Shown one piece after another: positions 8,805 to 18,129 of a stretch of 64,000 nucleotides of DNA (position 1 is the stretch's first letter; every line of letters begins with the position of its first letter). The stretch is taken from positions 216,248 through 280,247 of the forward strand of contig NZ_BMMP01000010.1 in the NCBI RefSeq assembly GCF_014645895.1, in the 5' to 3' direction. A program made the position numbers and the translations under genes. Source of the DNA: Streptomyces daqingensis (GTDB lineage Bacteria; Actinomycetota; Actinomycetes; Streptomycetales; Streptomycetaceae). The notes under the pieces are model-generated. The model searched no databases and was not told where the DNA came from. It saw only the letters and a program-made list of their open reading frames with translations.

Positions 8805-10001
8805 TCAGGGGAGTCCGAGAACGCTCGCCATCGCCGCCGCCAGCCGGTCCGTGCACTCCCGGTCCCGGACGGCGATACGGAGCCACTCGGGGCCCAGGCC
8901 GGGGAAGGTGTCGCCCCTGCGCAGCGCGAAGCCCAGCGCGCGCAACTCCTCCCGCAGCGCGGCCGCCCGCGGGTGGCGCACGAGGACGAACGGCCCACGC
9001 GGGCGGCCGGCCACCGCGAGTCCCGCCGGCGTGAACTCCCGCAGGCGGTCCAGGAGATGGGCACGGTCCTCCTCCAACTGGCGCGCCGCCGCGTCCGCTT
9101 CGGCCAGGGCGTGCGGTTCGCAGCACGCCTCGGCGGCCGTCAGGGCCGGAGTGGAGACGGGCCACAGCGGCTGATGCCGGGCGAGGGCGGCGATCGTCCC
9201 GGCGTCGGAGAGCACGTAGCCGATGCGCAGCCCGGCGAGGCCCCACGTCTTGGTGAGGCTGCGCAGCACGACGACACGTCCCGGCAGCGACCGCGTCCCC
9301 CAGGCGTGACGGCCCGGCTCCGTCCTGGAACCCGCGCCCGCCCCGCTCGGTGCGCCCGGGGCCGGACGGGACGGAGCCTCCCGCTGAGCCGACGAGGGTG
9401 CCAGGGACTCCGCTTCGCCCGGGACGGCGTCCGCGAAGGCCTCGTCCACGACGAGCGTCCGCCCCGGCCGGGCGAGTCCGGCGAGCAGGCGCGCGGGATG
9501 CAGTACGGACGTCGGGTTGGTCGGGTTGCCGACGACGACGAGGTCGGCGCTCTCCGGTACGGCCGCGGGGTCGAGCCGGAATCCGTCCGCCGCGCGCAGC
9601 AGGACGCGCCGCACGCTCCGGCCGGCGTCCTGCAGTGCCGCCTCCGGCTCCGTGAACTGCGGGTGGACCACGACGGGCCGGGCGCCGCCCAGCGCGCGGG
9701 CCAGCAGCACGAACGCCTCGGCGGCCCCCGCGGTGAGCAGGACCTGCTCCTCCGCCACACCGTGCCGGGCGGCGACGGCCCTGCGGGCGGCCCTCGGGTC
9801 CGGGTACGCGGCGAGGGAGCCGAGGGAGGCGGCGAGGCGCGAGGTGAGCCAGCCGGGCGGCGTGCCCGTCCGCACGTTGACGGCGAGATCGGTCAACCCC
9901 GGTTCGGCGTCGCGGAGTTCGGCGTCGCCGTGGTGCCGCAGTCCGGGATCGACCGGTGTCCCGTGCGGCGCTGCCGTACGCGGTCCCGGATCAGGGCGCA
10001 T
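8805..10001 (-). CDS. cobC: CobC-type PLP-dependent aminotransferase/decarboxylase of cobalamin synthesis
   Basis: This 398-residue fold-type I PLP enzyme resembles histidinol-phosphate aminotransferase and CobC/CobD L-threonine-phosphate decarboxylase, which makes the aminopropanol phosphate arm of B12. Visible motifs are GNPTNPTSV (PLP ring region), VVDEAFAD, and the Schiff-base lysine in RSLTKTWGLAGLRIGYV. A low-complexity insertion (about residues 205-240, Pro/Ser/Gly rich) sits between the aspartate and lysine motifs. ATG 10001 lies inside the end of the upstream cobE gene (11-base overlap), implying translational coupling. It is the last gene of the minus-strand cobalamin operon and is convergent with the malonate operon. 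Confidence 0.82.
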   Translation of the reverse strand: MRPDPGPRTAAPHGTPVDPGLRHHGDAELRDAEPGLTDLAVNVRTGTPPGWLTSRLAASLGSLAAYPDPRAARRAVAARHGVAEEQVLLTAGAAEAFVLLARALGGARPVVVHPQFTEPEAALQDAGRSVRRVLLRAADGFRLDPAAVPESADLVVVGNPTNPTSVLHPARLLAGLARPGRTLVVDEAFADAVPGEAESLAPSSAQREAPSRPAPGAPSGAGAGSRTEPGRHAWGTRSLPGRVVVLRSLTKTWGLAGLRIGYVLSDAGTIAALARHQPLWPVSTPALTAAEACCEPHALAEADAAARQLEEDRAHLLDRLREFTPAGLAVAGRPRGPFVLVRHPRAAALREELRALGFALRRGDTFPGLGPEWLRIAVRDRECTDRLAAAMASVLGLP

Positions 10002-10590
10002 GGCCGCCGGGCCCCGTTGTGGAGTCCGCCGGGCCGTCGGGTCCCCCCGCCGTGCGGCCGTACGCCCGTTCCGCCGGAACGCCGAGGGGTGCCCCGACGG
10101 CGCTCGGCATTGCCGCGGTGGCCACCGCCGCCGTCGCCATCGCGGTACTGCCCGGCCGCGCGGACGGCGTCTTGCGGACGAGCAGCCGGCCGCCCTCGCC
10201 GGCGGCGAGGAGAGCCGCCGCCTCGGCAACGGACGGTGTCGCGACGGCGGTACGCGTCAGCACCGAGGGCGTCGGTACCTCGACCGCGCACAGCTCCGCC
10301 GACGGGAAGGTGCGCAGCGGCACCCTGAGCCGTTCGGCCGCGGCGAGCAGCCCCGGTTCGCCGGCCTTCGCGTCGACCGTCGCCAACTCCTTGACGCAGT
10401 CCACCGGGAGACCGCCCTCGGCGAGGACGCGCTCGACGAGTTCGAGGACCTCGCCGCTCCCCACCCCGCGGCTCGCGCCCACGCCCACCGTCAGCATCCG
10501 CTGGGGCGAGGGGAGTCCGCTCGGACGGACCGGCGCGGCCGGAGCATCGCGGTGCGCGGCGGCGCCGGCGTCCGCGTGCGGTCCCTTCAT
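9991..10590 (-). CDS. cobE: CobE / CbiG C-terminal domain protein
   Basis: This is a 199-residue protein. Residues about 30-145 match the C-terminal domain of CbiG (CobE): LTVGVGASRGVGSGEVLELV, then KELATVDAKAGEPGLLAAAE, and the later SVAEAAALLAAG with a final RLLVRKT. In cobalamin pathways this domain occurs alone as CobE or fused as CbiG, which opens the delta-lactone ring of cobalt-precorrin-5A. The CbiG N-terminal domain is absent here. The last 50 residues are Ala/Gly-rich and look disordered. Its ATG overlaps the stop of cobB (ATGA) and its stop overlaps the start of cobC. Confidence 0.78.
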   Translation of the reverse strand: MKGPHADAGAAAHRDAPAAPVRPSGLPSPQRMLTVGVGASRGVGSGEVLELVERVLAEGGLPVDCVKELATVDAKAGEPGLLAAAERLRVPLRTFPSAELCAVEVPTPSVLTRTAVATPSVAEAAALLAAGEGGRLLVRKTPSARPGSTAMATAAVATAAMPSAVGAPLGVPAERAYGRTAGGPDGPADSTTGPGGHAP

Positions 10591-12044
10591 ACGGCACACC
10601 TCTCTACGACCCTTCGGGCCGCCCAGGGCGAGGCGGCCCAGTGAACATGCAGGTACGAGGCGTGGACGCCGCCCCGTACGCCGCCGAGGAAACCCTCCGT
10701 ACGGCGCTCGGGCCGCACCAGCCCCCAGGCCGGTTCGGGCCCGGCCCCCGGGGTGACCGCGGTCCGGTGGAACTCGTGGCCGCGGACCCGGGCCCCCGCC
10801 TCCGCGACGGAGCTGTCCCCGACGGCCACGGCCTCGCGGTAGCCGAGCGTCAGACGGTCCGTCATCCGGGCGGTGGCGTCCAGCACGCCGCACATCTCGT
10901 TCCCGTCCAGCTCGCGCGTCAGGTAGAGCAGTCCCGCGCACTCGGCCGCCACGGGGCCGCCGCCGGCCACCAGCGCGGCGACCTCGTCGCGCAGCGCCTT
11001 GTTCGCCGACAGCTCCGGCCCGTACACCTCGGGGAACCCTCCGCCGATGACGAGGCCGCGTGTGCCCTCGGGCAGCTCCTCGTCCCGCAGGGGGTCGAAG
11101 GGGACGACCTCCGCGCCCGCCGCGCGCAGCAACTCCCCGTGCTCCGCGTAGGAGAAGGAGAACGCGGGTCCTCCCGCGACCGCGACGACCGGGCGGCGGG
11201 GCCCGCCGCGTACGCCGTCCGCGCACCGGCCGTTGCTCCCGGCGGGTACGCGGGCCGCGGCAGCGGGGCCACGCGCCGCCCCCCGGGACACCGTCTCCGG
11301 CGCCAGCTCCTCGGCCGCGTCCCAGGGCGTCACGGGAAGCGGCGGAGCCGTCCGCGCCAGCGCCAGCAGCGCGTCGAGATCGCATCCGCGCCGTACCTGC
11401 TCCGCGGCGCCCCGCACGGCCTCGACGGCCTCGGCAGCGCGTTCGGCCACCGGGACCAGGCCCAGATGGCGCGAGGGCGAGCCCAACGCGGGGACGCGCC
11501 GCAGCACACCCAGCACGGGCACTCCCGAGGCCTCCATCGCGTCCCGGAGCAGCTCCTCGTGCCTGTCGGAGGCGACCTTGTTGAGCAGCACGCCCGCCAC
11601 CCGCACCTCCGGATCCCAGGACGCGAAGCCGTGTACGAGCGCCGCGACCGACCGGGACTGCGAGGAGGCGTCCACGACCAGGACGACGGGTGCCCGCAGC
11701 AGCTTCGCGACGTGGGCCGTCGAAGCCAGCTCCCCCGCACCTGCCGCACCGTCGAAGAGGCCCATGACCCCTTCCACGACGGCCAGTTCGGCGCCGGCCG
11801 CGCCGTGCGCGAAGAGCGGCGCGACGCGTTCGGGGCCGCACAGGTAGGCGTCGAGGTTGCGGCCTGGCCGTCCCGTCGCGAGCGCGTGGTAGCCCGGGTC
11901 GATGTAGTCGGGCCCGACCTTGTGCGGAGAGACGGCCACCCCCGCTTCCGTGAACGCGGCCATGAGTCCGGTGGCGACGGTCGTCTTGCCGCTGCCCGAC
12001 GAGGGGGCGGCGAGGACGAGGCGCGGGACGTTCACGCCGCCCAT
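10587..12044 (-). CDS. cobB: Cobyrinate / hydrogenobyrinate a,c-diamide synthase CobB
   Basis: This 485-residue amidotransferase converts (hydrogeno)byrinic acid to its a,c-diamide using glutamine and ATP. The N-terminal dethiobiotin-synthetase-like ATPase shows APSSGSGKTTVA and KVGPDYIDPGYH. The C-terminal class I glutamine amidotransferase domain has the nucleophile cysteine in AAECAGLLYL and a histidine in RGHEFHRTAV. A Gly/Ala/Arg-rich linker around residues 260-285 joins the domains. The start has GAGGGGG about ten bases upstream. The gene lies between cobO and cobE. Confidence 0.93.
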   Translation of the reverse strand: MGGVNVPRLVLAAPSSGSGKTTVATGLMAAFTEAGVAVSPHKVGPDYIDPGYHALATGRPGRNLDAYLCGPERVAPLFAHGAAGAELAVVEGVMGLFDGAAGAGELASTAHVAKLLRAPVVLVVDASSQSRSVAALVHGFASWDPEVRVAGVLLNKVASDRHEELLRDAMEASGVPVLGVLRRVPALGSPSRHLGLVPVAERAAEAVEAVRGAAEQVRRGCDLDALLALARTAPPLPVTPWDAAEELAPETVSRGAARGPAAAARVPAGSNGRCADGVRGGPRRPVVAVAGGPAFSFSYAEHGELLRAAGAEVVPFDPLRDEELPEGTRGLVIGGGFPEVYGPELSANKALRDEVAALVAGGGPVAAECAGLLYLTRELDGNEMCGVLDATARMTDRLTLGYREAVAVGDSSVAEAGARVRGHEFHRTAVTPGAGPEPAWGLVRPERRTEGFLGGVRGGVHASYLHVHWAASPWAARRVVERCAV

Positions 12045-12135
12045 GTCCGCACCCCCTCGGCGGGCGGCAGGGTGCGCCGGCCTGCCAGGCCGGTCGGCCC
12101 GAGGGGCGCGTGCGGGGCGCGGGCCGTGCCGGCGC

Positions 12136-12735
12136 TCACCACTCGATGCCCCGCTGGCCCTTCTGGCCCGCGTCCATGGGGTGTCTGACCTTGGTCATCT
12201 CCGTCACCAGGTCCGCCGCGTCGAGGAGTTGCCGCGGGGCGTTGCGCCCGGTGACGACCACGTGCTGGGTGCCGGGCCTGTCGCGCAGCACCCGGACCAC
12301 CTCGTCCGTGTCGATCCACCCCCAGTGCAGCGGGTAGGCGAACTCGTCGAGGACGTACAGCCGGTAGGTCTCCGCGGCCAGGTCGCGCTTGACCTGCTCC
12401 CAGCCCTCGCGTGCGGCCTCTTCGCTCCCCATCTCGCCGTCGCGCTGGATCCAGGACCAGCCCGCGCCCATCTTGTGCCAGGTGACGGGACCGCCCTCGC
12501 CGGAATCGCCCAGCACGCGCAGGGCCCGTTCCTCCCCGACCTTCCACTTGGCCGACTTCACGAACTGGAAGACCCCGATGGGCCAGCCTTGGTTCCAGGC
12601 CCGCAGCGCCAGGCCGAAGGCGGCGGTCGACTTGCCCTTGCCGGTTCCGGTGTGAACCGCGACCAGGGCGCGGTTGCGGCGCTGGCGCGTCGTCAGGCCG
12701 TCGTCGGGCACGGTGTTCGGCTGTCCCTTCGGCAC
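12136..12735 (-). CDS. cobO: Cob(I)yrinic acid a,c-diamide adenosyltransferase CobO
   Basis: This 199-residue CobO/BtuR-type corrinoid adenosyltransferase attaches the 5'-deoxyadenosyl group from ATP to Co(I). The P-loop variant HTGTGKGKSTAAFGLALRA begins near residue 28, followed by GVFQFVKSAKW, LYVLDEFAYPL and VVVTGRNAP, all characteristic. The start is GTG, its first base shared with the TAG stop of the upstream chelatase gene (TAGTG), so translation is coupled. Length equals the family norm. Confidence 0.95.
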   Translation of the reverse strand: MPKGQPNTVPDDGLTTRQRRNRALVAVHTGTGKGKSTAAFGLALRAWNQGWPIGVFQFVKSAKWKVGEERALRVLGDSGEGGPVTWHKMGAGWSWIQRDGEMGSEEAAREGWEQVKRDLAAETYRLYVLDEFAYPLHWGWIDTDEVVRVLRDRPGTQHVVVTGRNAPRQLLDAADLVTEMTKVRHPMDAGQKGQRGIEW

Positions 12736-14981
12736 TACGCCGCCCTCCCTCGGCGGGCGGGTGTCCCCGCCCGCGACTCTGCTGCTGTCGCTGATCCTGT
12801 CGCTGCTGGACCGTGCCCCCGGCCCGGACCCCGCCGTGCCGCCGGGTCCGTCCCGCCGCGGGGCCGCGAACCGGTGGCGTGCCGTACGAGATCGGTCACG
12901 GCGTCCGCCCTCAGCTCCTCCAGCGTCACCGCGGTGCCCCCGAGATCCCGCGCGAGGTCACCCGCCAGGCCGAGCCGTACGGGACCGGCCTCGCAGTCCA
13001 GCACCACCGACGTGGTGCCGTCCGCCTCCAGCAGCCGTGCGGCACGCTGAGCCTGCCGTGCCGGGTCGGCGCCGCCGGTGGCGCGCCCGTCGGTGACGAC
13101 GATCAGCAGCGGGCGGCGCGCCGCGTCCCGCATCCGCTCCACCCGCAGCACGTCGCGGGCCTTCAGCAGTCCGGCGGCCAGCGGGGTCCGTCCGCCCGTC
13201 GGCAGCGACTCGAGCCGGGCCGCCGCGGCCTCCACCGACGACGTCGGCGGCAGCGCGACCTCCGCCCCGGACCGGCGGAAGGTGACCATGCCCACCTTGT
13301 CGCGCCGCTGGTAGGCGTCCAGCAGCAGCGACAGCACCGCCCCCTTGACCGCGCCCATCCGCTTGCGGGCGGCCATGGAGCCCGAGGCGTCCACGGCGAA
13401 CAGGACGAGATTGCCCTCGCGTCCCTCCTTCACGGCCTCCCGCAGGTCGTCGCGGCGCAGCACCAGGCCCGGCCCGCTGCGTCCGCGGACGTGCTGGTGC
13501 GGAGCCGCCGCCTGCACTGTGGCCGCGACGTGCAGCCTGCCGAGCGTGCCGCGGGGCCTGCGGGCGCCGGTGGTGCGGCCATGGGCGGTGCGGGCGCGGG
13601 AGCGGCGGCCGGCGGCTCCCTCGCCCAGGCCGGGGACGGAGAGGGTGCGGGCCCGGAACGGTTCGGACGCGGGGGCGGGCGCCTTCTCACCGGGGCGGCC
13701 CGGCGTCCCGCCGGCGCCGTCCTCGCCCTCCTGCGCTGACCCTGCCTCTGCCTCACCGGACGCCGGGGACGGCTCCTGCTGCCCGTCACCACTCTGGCGC
13801 GGCTCCGGGAGGGGTGCGTCCGCCGGATCCCGGCCGGTCTCCCCGGGTGCTTCCGGGGGCGGCGGGCCGTCGCTCTCGGGGGGCTGCCCGCCGCCGTCGG
13901 GACCGCCGTCCGGGTCGTCGTCCCCGTCGTCGTCGCTTCCGCTTCCGTCGCCGCCGTCCGGCGTGCCGTGCTGCCGCAGCGTCTCGTCGAGCTTGTCCTC
14001 GTCCAATCCGGGCGCGTCGAACGGGTTGCGGCGGCGGCGGTGCGGCAGCGCCAGCAGCGCCGCCTGACGCACGTCGTCCGCCACGACGTCGGTGCGTCCG
14101 GCCCAGGCGGCGAGAGCGGTCGCGGTGCGCGCCATGACGAGGTCGGCGCGCATGCCGTCCACCTCGAACGCCGCACAGGTCGCCGCGATCTGCCGCAGCG
14201 CCTCATCGCCCAGCCGCACGCCCGGCAGCAAATCCCGTGCCGCGGCGATGCGTTCACGGAGCGACTGCTCCTCGTCGGCCCAACTCGTCCTGAAGGCGGC
14301 GGGGTCGGCCTCGTAGGCCAGCCGACGGCGTACGACGTCCACACGCTCGTCGGTGTCGCGGGAGGCCGTCACCTCCACGGTCAGTCCGAAGCGGTCCAGC
14401 AACTGCGGCCGCAGTTCGCCCTCTTCGGGGTTCATCGTGCCGACGAGCAGGAACCGCGCGGCGTGCCGGACGGAGACGCCTTCGCGCTCCACGTACGAGG
14501 CGCCCATGGCGGCGGCGTCCAGCAGCAGGTCCACGAGGTGGTCGTGGAGGAGGTTGACCTCGTCCACGTACAGCACGCCTCGATGGGCGTCGGCCAGCAG
14601 ACCCGGCTGGTACGCCTTCACGCCCTCCGACAGGGCGCGTTCGATGTCGAGCGCTCCCACGAGGCGGTCCTCGGAGGCGCCGACGGGCAGCTCCACCATC
14701 GCCGCGGGTCGCGCCCCTCCGCCCCCCGCCTCGTGCGGCCCGTCGGGGCAGTCGGGGTCCGGCGCGGCGGGGTCGCAGGAGAAGCGGCACCCCGGTACGA
14801 CCGCGACCTCGGGCATCAGCGCCGCCAGCGCCCGTACGGCGGTGGACTTCGCGGTTCCCTTCTCACCGCGCACCAGCACGCCGCCGACGGCGGGCGAGAC
14901 CGCGTTGAGCAGCAGCGCCAGCCGCAGGTCGGACATGCCCACGATCGCTGAGAAGGGGTAGGGGCTCCGGATGGTGCTCAT
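12735..14981 (-). CDS. Cobalto-/magnesium chelatase-type AAA+ and VWA fusion protein
   Basis: This 748-residue protein probably drives cobalt insertion into the corrin ring with a CobN-type subunit encoded elsewhere. Residues 5-330 are an AAA+ domain of the ChlI/BchI type: Walker A RGEKGTAKST, Walker B LYVDEVNLLHDHLVDLLLD, sensor LVGTMNPEEGELRPQLLDRF. Residues about 345-480 are an acidic, Pro/Gly/Asp-rich linker typical of ChlD-like proteins. The C-terminal von Willebrand A domain has the MIDAS motif DASGSM. The ATG start overlaps the stop of cobQ (ATGA). The gene order cobQ-chelatase-cobO-cobB supports cobalt rather than magnesium, since no chlorophyll genes are expected here. Confidence 0.88.
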   Translation of the reverse strand: MSTIRSPYPFSAIVGMSDLRLALLLNAVSPAVGGVLVRGEKGTAKSTAVRALAALMPEVAVVPGCRFSCDPAAPDPDCPDGPHEAGGGGARPAAMVELPVGASEDRLVGALDIERALSEGVKAYQPGLLADAHRGVLYVDEVNLLHDHLVDLLLDAAAMGASYVEREGVSVRHAARFLLVGTMNPEEGELRPQLLDRFGLTVEVTASRDTDERVDVVRRRLAYEADPAAFRTSWADEEQSLRERIAAARDLLPGVRLGDEALRQIAATCAAFEVDGMRADLVMARTATALAAWAGRTDVVADDVRQAALLALPHRRRRNPFDAPGLDEDKLDETLRQHGTPDGGDGSGSDDDGDDDPDGGPDGGGQPPESDGPPPPEAPGETGRDPADAPLPEPRQSGDGQQEPSPASGEAEAGSAQEGEDGAGGTPGRPGEKAPAPASEPFRARTLSVPGLGEGAAGRRSRARTAHGRTTGARRPRGTLGRLHVAATVQAAAPHQHVRGRSGPGLVLRRDDLREAVKEGREGNLVLFAVDASGSMAARKRMGAVKGAVLSLLLDAYQRRDKVGMVTFRRSGAEVALPPTSSVEAAAARLESLPTGGRTPLAAGLLKARDVLRVERMRDAARRPLLIVVTDGRATGGADPARQAQRAARLLEADGTTSVVLDCEAGPVRLGLAGDLARDLGGTAVTLEELRADAVTDLVRHATGSRPRGGTDPAARRGPGRGHGPAATGSATAAESRAGTPARRGRAA

Positions 14982-16609
14982 GAGTGCGCTCCCGCGTCTC
15001 GGCCGTCTCGGACATCTTGGAAATCTCCCGGCGCCCCGGGCGGGACGAACGGCAGACCCGCTGGCGGGCCCGACTCGATCAGCCGCAGCAGCCCGTCGGT
15101 GTCGGCGTGCTCCTCGACGAGGTCGCCGAGGCGGTCCAACTGCTCCTCGCGCAGCGCCTCGAAGCTCGTGCCGGGCGCGGGGACGAACCCCGTACGGCCC
15201 GCGTCGCGGGCGACCCTCCGCAGGAAAGCCCGGCGGAACCCGTCGCTCTCCAGCGACCCATGCCAGTGCGTCCCCCACACCGGTCCGGCCCGGCACCCGT
15301 CGAGCGGCTCGCCTCCGCTGCCGGTGAACACGGCCTCGCCGCCCAGGACTTCGGCGACGCCGTGGTGGATCTCGTAGCCCTCCGCGAGCTCGCCGAGCGC
15401 ATAACCGCCCGGCCGGGCAAGGGTCTTGGCGGCGGCGAAGCGCACGCGGACGGGCAGGAGCCCGAGCCCGTCGACGGTTCCCGCCCGCGACTCGACCTCG
15501 TCCTCGATGCGCTCGCCCAGCATCTGGAAGCCGCCGCAGACACCCAGCACCGGACGCCGCTCCGCCGCCCTGCGCAGCAGTGCGTCCGCGAGCCCGCGTG
15601 AGCGCAGCCACTCCAGCGCACGCACCGTCCCGCGGGTTCCGGGGAGCACCACGAGGTCCGCGTCGGCGAGTTCCTCCGGGCGGTCCGTGAAGCGCACGAC
15701 GACGCCCGGTTCGGCGGCCAGCGCGTCGACGTCCGTGAAGTTCGACATCAGCGGAAGCGGCACGACCGCGACGCGCAGCAGGTCGGTTCCGTACGGCCCT
15801 TCCGCGGCCGACTCCCGCACGGCGCCGCGCAGGGAGACGCGCAGCCCGTCCTCCTCGTCGATGCCCAGGCCGTGCCGCCAGGGCAGGACCCCCAGCACGG
15901 GCCGTCCCGTCAGTCCGCGCAGCATCTCCAACCCGGGCCTCAGCAGCGACACATCGCCGCGGAACTTGTTCACCATGTAACCCGCGAGGAGCGCCTGGTC
16001 CTCCGCGGCGAGCAGCGCCGTCGTACCGAAGAAGGAGGCGAAGACCCCGCCGCGGTCGATGTCGCCGACCACGACGACGGGCAGACGCGCGCTGCGCGCC
16101 AGCCCCATGTTGACGATGTCGGTGCGCCTGAGGTTGATCTCCGCCGGGCTTCCCGCGCCTTCGCAGATGACGGCGTCGTGCGTGCGCCGCAGCTCCTCCA
16201 GGCAGTCGGTGACCGTCCCCAGCAGCTTCTCCTGCCGCTCCGAGTGGTAGCCGCGCGCGCTGAGTTCGCCGACCGCCTTGCCCAGCAGCACCACCTGGCT
16301 GCTGCGGTCGCCGCCCGGCTTGAGCAGCACCGGGTTCATCAGGGCCGTCGGCTCGGTGCGCGCCGCGGCGGCCTGCATGGCCTGGGCCCGCCCGATCTCC
16401 GCGCCCTCCCGCGTCACGTACGAGTTGAGGGACATGTTCTGGGCCTTGAACGGTGCGACCTTCAGCCCCTTGCGCGCCAGCCAGCGGCAGATGCCCGCCG
16501 TGACCACGCTCTTGCCGGCGTCGGACGTCGTGCCGGCGACGAGCAGCCCGCCGCCCCGTGCGGCGGCGCCAAGACCCCGGCCGCCGCGCTCTTTTCGCCT
16601 GCCCGTCAC
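14978..16609 (-). CDS. cobQ: Cobyric acid synthase CobQ
   Basis: This 543-residue glutamine-dependent amidotransferase amidates positions b, d, e and g of adenosylcobyrinic acid a,c-diamide. The N-terminal ATPase domain shows AGTTSDAGKSVVTAG and APFKAQNMSLNSYVT, then EGAGSPAEINLR and VVVGDIDRGGVFASFFG. The C-terminal glutaminase domain has the nucleophile in VLGVCGGFQMLG and histidines in YEIHHGV and WGTHWHGS. The GTG start at 16609 is preceded by GGGAGG and overlaps the stop of cobD (GTGA). Strong family match. Confidence 0.95.
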   Translation of the reverse strand: MTGRRKERGGRGLGAAARGGGLLVAGTTSDAGKSVVTAGICRWLARKGLKVAPFKAQNMSLNSYVTREGAEIGRAQAMQAAAARTEPTALMNPVLLKPGGDRSSQVVLLGKAVGELSARGYHSERQEKLLGTVTDCLEELRRTHDAVICEGAGSPAEINLRRTDIVNMGLARSARLPVVVVGDIDRGGVFASFFGTTALLAAEDQALLAGYMVNKFRGDVSLLRPGLEMLRGLTGRPVLGVLPWRHGLGIDEEDGLRVSLRGAVRESAAEGPYGTDLLRVAVVPLPLMSNFTDVDALAAEPGVVVRFTDRPEELADADLVVLPGTRGTVRALEWLRSRGLADALLRRAAERRPVLGVCGGFQMLGERIEDEVESRAGTVDGLGLLPVRVRFAAAKTLARPGGYALGELAEGYEIHHGVAEVLGGEAVFTGSGGEPLDGCRAGPVWGTHWHGSLESDGFRRAFLRRVARDAGRTGFVPAPGTSFEALREEQLDRLGDLVEEHADTDGLLRLIESGPPAGLPFVPPGAPGDFQDVRDGRDAGAHS

Positions 16610-17628
16610 GTCGCGGTACCTCCCGTTCCCGTACGGCTTCCGGCGCGCGAGCAGAAGCGGGCAGCGGCCATCCGCCCCGCCACGCCCGCCGCGGTGGTGA
16701 GCGCCAGCGAGAGGAGCCCCACGCGCCGCGAGAGGCGTACGGCGCGTGTGATGTCGCCCGAACGTACGGCCCTGCCGGGGGAGTTGAGCACCGGCCGGTG
16801 CTCCGTGCGTCCGCCGTAGCTCAGCGTGCCGCCGAGCCGTACTCCCAGCGCACCCGCGAACGCGGCTTCCACCGGGCCCGCGTTGGGGCTGGGATGCCGG
16901 TGCGCGTCGCTGCGCCAGGCCCGCAGCGCGCCGCGCGGGCGGGGTCCGGCGAGCGCGGCGAGCGCCGACGTGAGGCGGGCGCCGGGCCAGCCCGCCGCGT
17001 CGTCCAGCTTCGCGGCGGCCCACCCGAACTTCCGGTGACGCGGGGAGAGATGGCCCACCATGGCGTCGAGCGTGTTGACCGCCCGGAACGCAGCCATGCC
17101 GGGGACGCCGGCCAGCGCTCCCCACACCAGAGCGCCCACGACGGCGTCCGAGGTGTTCTCCGCCACCGACTCGACGGCGGCACGGGCGATGCCGTCCGCG
17201 TCCAGCGACTGCGGGTCGCGGCCGCACAGTCGGGGCAGCAGCAGGCGCGCGCCGTCCACGTCCCCCGCGTCCAGGGCGGCCTGGACGGAACGCGCCGCCG
17301 CGCACAGCCCGTTGCCGCCGAGGACGGTCCACGTCGCCGCCGCATGCGCCGGGATGCCCGCGAGCGCGTGTGCCGTTACGCCGGGCGCTGCCGGACCCCT
17401 TCGGCGCGGCGCGCGGGTGAGGAGCGCGGCCGCCGCGGCCGGGACGCCCACGCACAGTGCGGTGTGGAGGGCCCCCGCCGCGCGCGAGTCGCGCCACAGG
17501 ACGCGCTCGGCCGCGGCGGCGCCCCGCCCGAAGACGGCGACGGGATGCCCGGCCCGGGGATCGCCCAGGAGCACGTCTCCCAGGTAGCCGAGGGCCGCGC
17601 CCCAGGCGTACGCGCGATGAACTCGCAT
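16606..17628 (-). CDS. cobD: Adenosylcobinamide-phosphate synthase CobD (CbiB)
   Basis: This 340-residue integral membrane protein attaches aminopropanol phosphate (or aminopropanol) to adenosylcobyric acid. Typical CbiB motifs are the N-terminal LGDVLLGDPRAGHPV, VAENTSDAVVGALVWGALAGVPG, FRAVNTLDAMVGH, and SPNAGPVEAAFAGALGVRLGG shortened here. Several Ala/Leu helices are evident. It is the first gene of the minus-strand cobalamin operon and sits about 190 bases downstream of the cobalamin riboswitch. Confidence 0.95.
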   Translation of the reverse strand: MRVHRAYAWGAALGYLGDVLLGDPRAGHPVAVFGRGAAAAERVLWRDSRAAGALHTALCVGVPAAAAALLTRAPRRRGPAAPGVTAHALAGIPAHAAATWTVLGGNGLCAAARSVQAALDAGDVDGARLLLPRLCGRDPQSLDADGIARAAVESVAENTSDAVVGALVWGALAGVPGMAAFRAVNTLDAMVGHLSPRHRKFGWAAAKLDDAAGWPGARLTSALAALAGPRPRGALRAWRSDAHRHPSPNAGPVEAAFAGALGVRLGGTLSYGGRTEHRPVLNSPGRAVRSGDITRAVRLSRRVGLLSLALTTAAGVAGRMAAARFCSRAGSRTGTGGTAT

Positions 17629-17814
17629 GGTTCAGCTCGCCGTCGGGCTCCGGCGGACGGGACGGGCCGCCCGGGACGGCGGGCTGCCGGCACGGGGGAG
17701 GCGCGGCTGGGGGAGTCCCGCCGGGCCGGCGGATGCGACTGCGGGACGGGGTGCGGCCGGGAAGCCACGCATGGCGGTGTCCTCACTCAGGGTCCTCGCC
17801 CTGGCTCGACGTAC

Positions 17815-17982
17815 CGGCGGCGAGAGTCTCCTGGCTCCCGGATCGCAGCGTCTCCCGGCCTTCCGGCCCGTTGACGCTCGTGGGCCGTGACCTTCGCTTG
17901 GGGTTCGCTCCCCGGTGACAGTGGCGGGACCGCGCCGGATTCTCACCGGCTTCCTCTCCAGCCGCCGTTGGGCAACCGGAAG
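17815..17982 (-). promoter_or_regulatory. Cobalamin (AdoCbl) riboswitch controlling the cob operon
   Basis: On the minus strand the core at 17917-17955 reads GAAGCCGGTGAGAATCCGGC followed by GCGGTCCCGCCACTGTCAC, the B12-box and conserved core of class I cobalamin riboswitches (Rfam RF00174). The 3' part contains GGGAGCCAGGAGACT near 17824-17839, another invariant element, and the 5' arm starts near CCGGTTGCCC at 17971-17980. It lies upstream of cobD with the same orientation. High adenosylcobalamin would be expected to shut off the operon. Outer boundaries are approximate. Confidence 0.93.
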
Positions 17983-18052
17983 TCCACCATGTACGGGATG
18001 GGCCGTCAACTCGCCGCTGACCTGCGGCGGAAGAGTGTGAGCAGACGCACGG

Positions 18053-18085
18053 CGAGGGGTACGGGCTCCACGCCCGTACCCCTCG
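18053..18085 (-). terminator. 14-bp stem-loop terminator after the pit operon
   Basis: A perfect 14-bp inverted repeat, CGAGGGGTACGGGC at 18053-18066 with its complement at 18072-18085, has a five-base loop. It sits between the minus-strand pit/small membrane gene pair and the downstream cobalamin riboswitch, the right place to end pit transcription. There is no T-run, as is common in Streptomyces. Confidence 0.75.
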
Positions 18086-18129
18086 GCCGATGCCCGCCGT
18101 GCTCTGAAGTCCGGCCGGCGGGCGCTACT

